A stretch of DNA of 64,000 bases from Acetobacter musti (lineage in GTDB: Bacteria > Pseudomonadota > Alphaproteobacteria > Acetobacterales > Acetobacteraceae). Of this stretch, positions 63,777 to 64,000 are shown piece after piece. A model generated the notes under the pieces. That model saw only the letters and a program-made list of their open reading frames with translations. It searched no databases and had not been told where the DNA came from. The position numbers and the translations under genes were made by a program. Every line of letters starts with the position of its first letter. Position 1 is the stretch's first letter. Location of the stretch: NCBI RefSeq assembly GCF_011516835.1, contig NZ_WOTB01000011.1:80388-144387 (forward strand), in the 5' to 3' direction.

Positions 63777-64000
63777 AAAAGTCTGTTTTGCACAAAAGAA
63801 TTTTTCATAAGCAATAAACGAACCCGATGCAGACAGAGTGTAGCGCAGGCGCGTATGAGTTTCCAGCCTCCTGTGGACGGCGTGTTGTGGCCCGTTTTGA
63901 CGGGGGTCGCATGAGTTCGGATGGGGGCGTCATTCTGGTGAAGCAGGCTGATGACATTCTGGGGCTCAGCCGCCGCTTTGCTGCCTGTTTTCGCGATAAG
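63740..64000 (+). mobile_element. IS1380-type insertion sequence (left end, partial)
   Basis: The MFS reading frame collapses between about 63735 and 63760, and an IS1380-family transposase begins at 63827. The left boundary therefore lies near 63740, but I cannot pin the terminal repeat by eye. The element continues beyond the window. IS1380 was first described in Acetobacter pasteurianus, consistent with the host. Confidence 0.75.
63827..64000 (+). CDS. IS1380-family transposase (N-terminal 58 residues, partial)
   Basis: ATG 63827 opens an uninterrupted frame of 58 codons to the window edge. It contains RRVVARFDGGRMSSDGGVIL and KQADDILGLSRRFAACFRD, the N-terminal signature of IS1380-group DDE transposases (the SDGG/SDAG block followed by LGL and AACFRD). 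It is in the same orientation as the interrupted HdeD fusion gene. Confidence 0.88.
   Translation, partial: MQTECSAGAYEFPASCGRRVVARFDGGRMSSDGGVILVKQADDILGLSRRFAACFRDK

Overview
The window looks like chromosomal DNA of a GC-rich acetic acid bacterium (Acetobacteraceae; a Komagataeibacter/Gluconacetobacter-like host is my inference). The reasons are a three-subunit FAD dehydrogenase-cytochrome c complex in small-large-cytochrome order, an IS1380-type transposase at the right edge, an HdeD-type membrane protein, osmoregulated periplasmic glucan genes, and a giant repeat protein with a Hint domain.

Layout. 1-2870 (minus): membrane-bound gluconate/2-ketogluconate-type dehydrogenase; the cytochrome c subunit runs off the left edge. 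3049-10304: housekeeping genes (arfB, gabD-like, xthA, erpA-like, PII, UbiH-like) plus an AT-rich, probably acquired gene with a HEPN-like motif. 10601-18310: a probable organosulfur-scavenging locus, with a TonB-dependent receptor divergent from a DszC-like acyl-CoA-dehydrogenase-fold monooxygenase, a DmoA/NtaA-like flavin monooxygenase, an MFS transporter and a TauD/AtsK-like dioxygenase. The two arms are separated by AT-rich DNA holding two perfect palindromes. 18590-31283: hisC with an ankyrin gene, MFS transporter, HxlR regulator with a PRISE-like reductase, metallo-beta-lactamase-fold hydrolase, dGTPase, radA, a small repeat protein and comEC. 31435-44348 (minus): a 12.9 kb gene for a roughly 4300-residue Ser/Gly/Thr-rich repeat protein ending in a Hint domain and a glycosyltransferase-like domain. 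As read, it is split by one frameshift near 39247. 44641-56213: bacterioferritin, HAD hydrolase, polyol dehydrogenase, opgGH, a ModE-like regulator, a FUSC protein and a Do-type protease. 56530-60430: class I lysyl-tRNA synthetase followed after 10 bp by MprF with a shortened synthase domain. 61583-64000: a lipoprotein, then an HdeD/papain-like/MFS fusion interrupted by an IS1380-type element.

Two families of interspersed, highly structured intergenic repeats recur across the window. Family A is a string of GC-rich hairpins. One remnant lies in frame inside an MFS gene. Family B is a MITE-like element of about 240-265 bp. Its core can fold into a three-way junction, its best copies carry terminal inverted repeats, and in one copy the core is inverted relative to its flanks.

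The strongest leads are the giant repeat-Hint-glycosyltransferase fusion and its frameshift, the organosulfur locus, the family B elements, the lysS-mprF pair with MprF ending at a truncated family B copy, and the HdeD/papain-like/MFS fusion. All calls come from reading the sequence; no database search was run.
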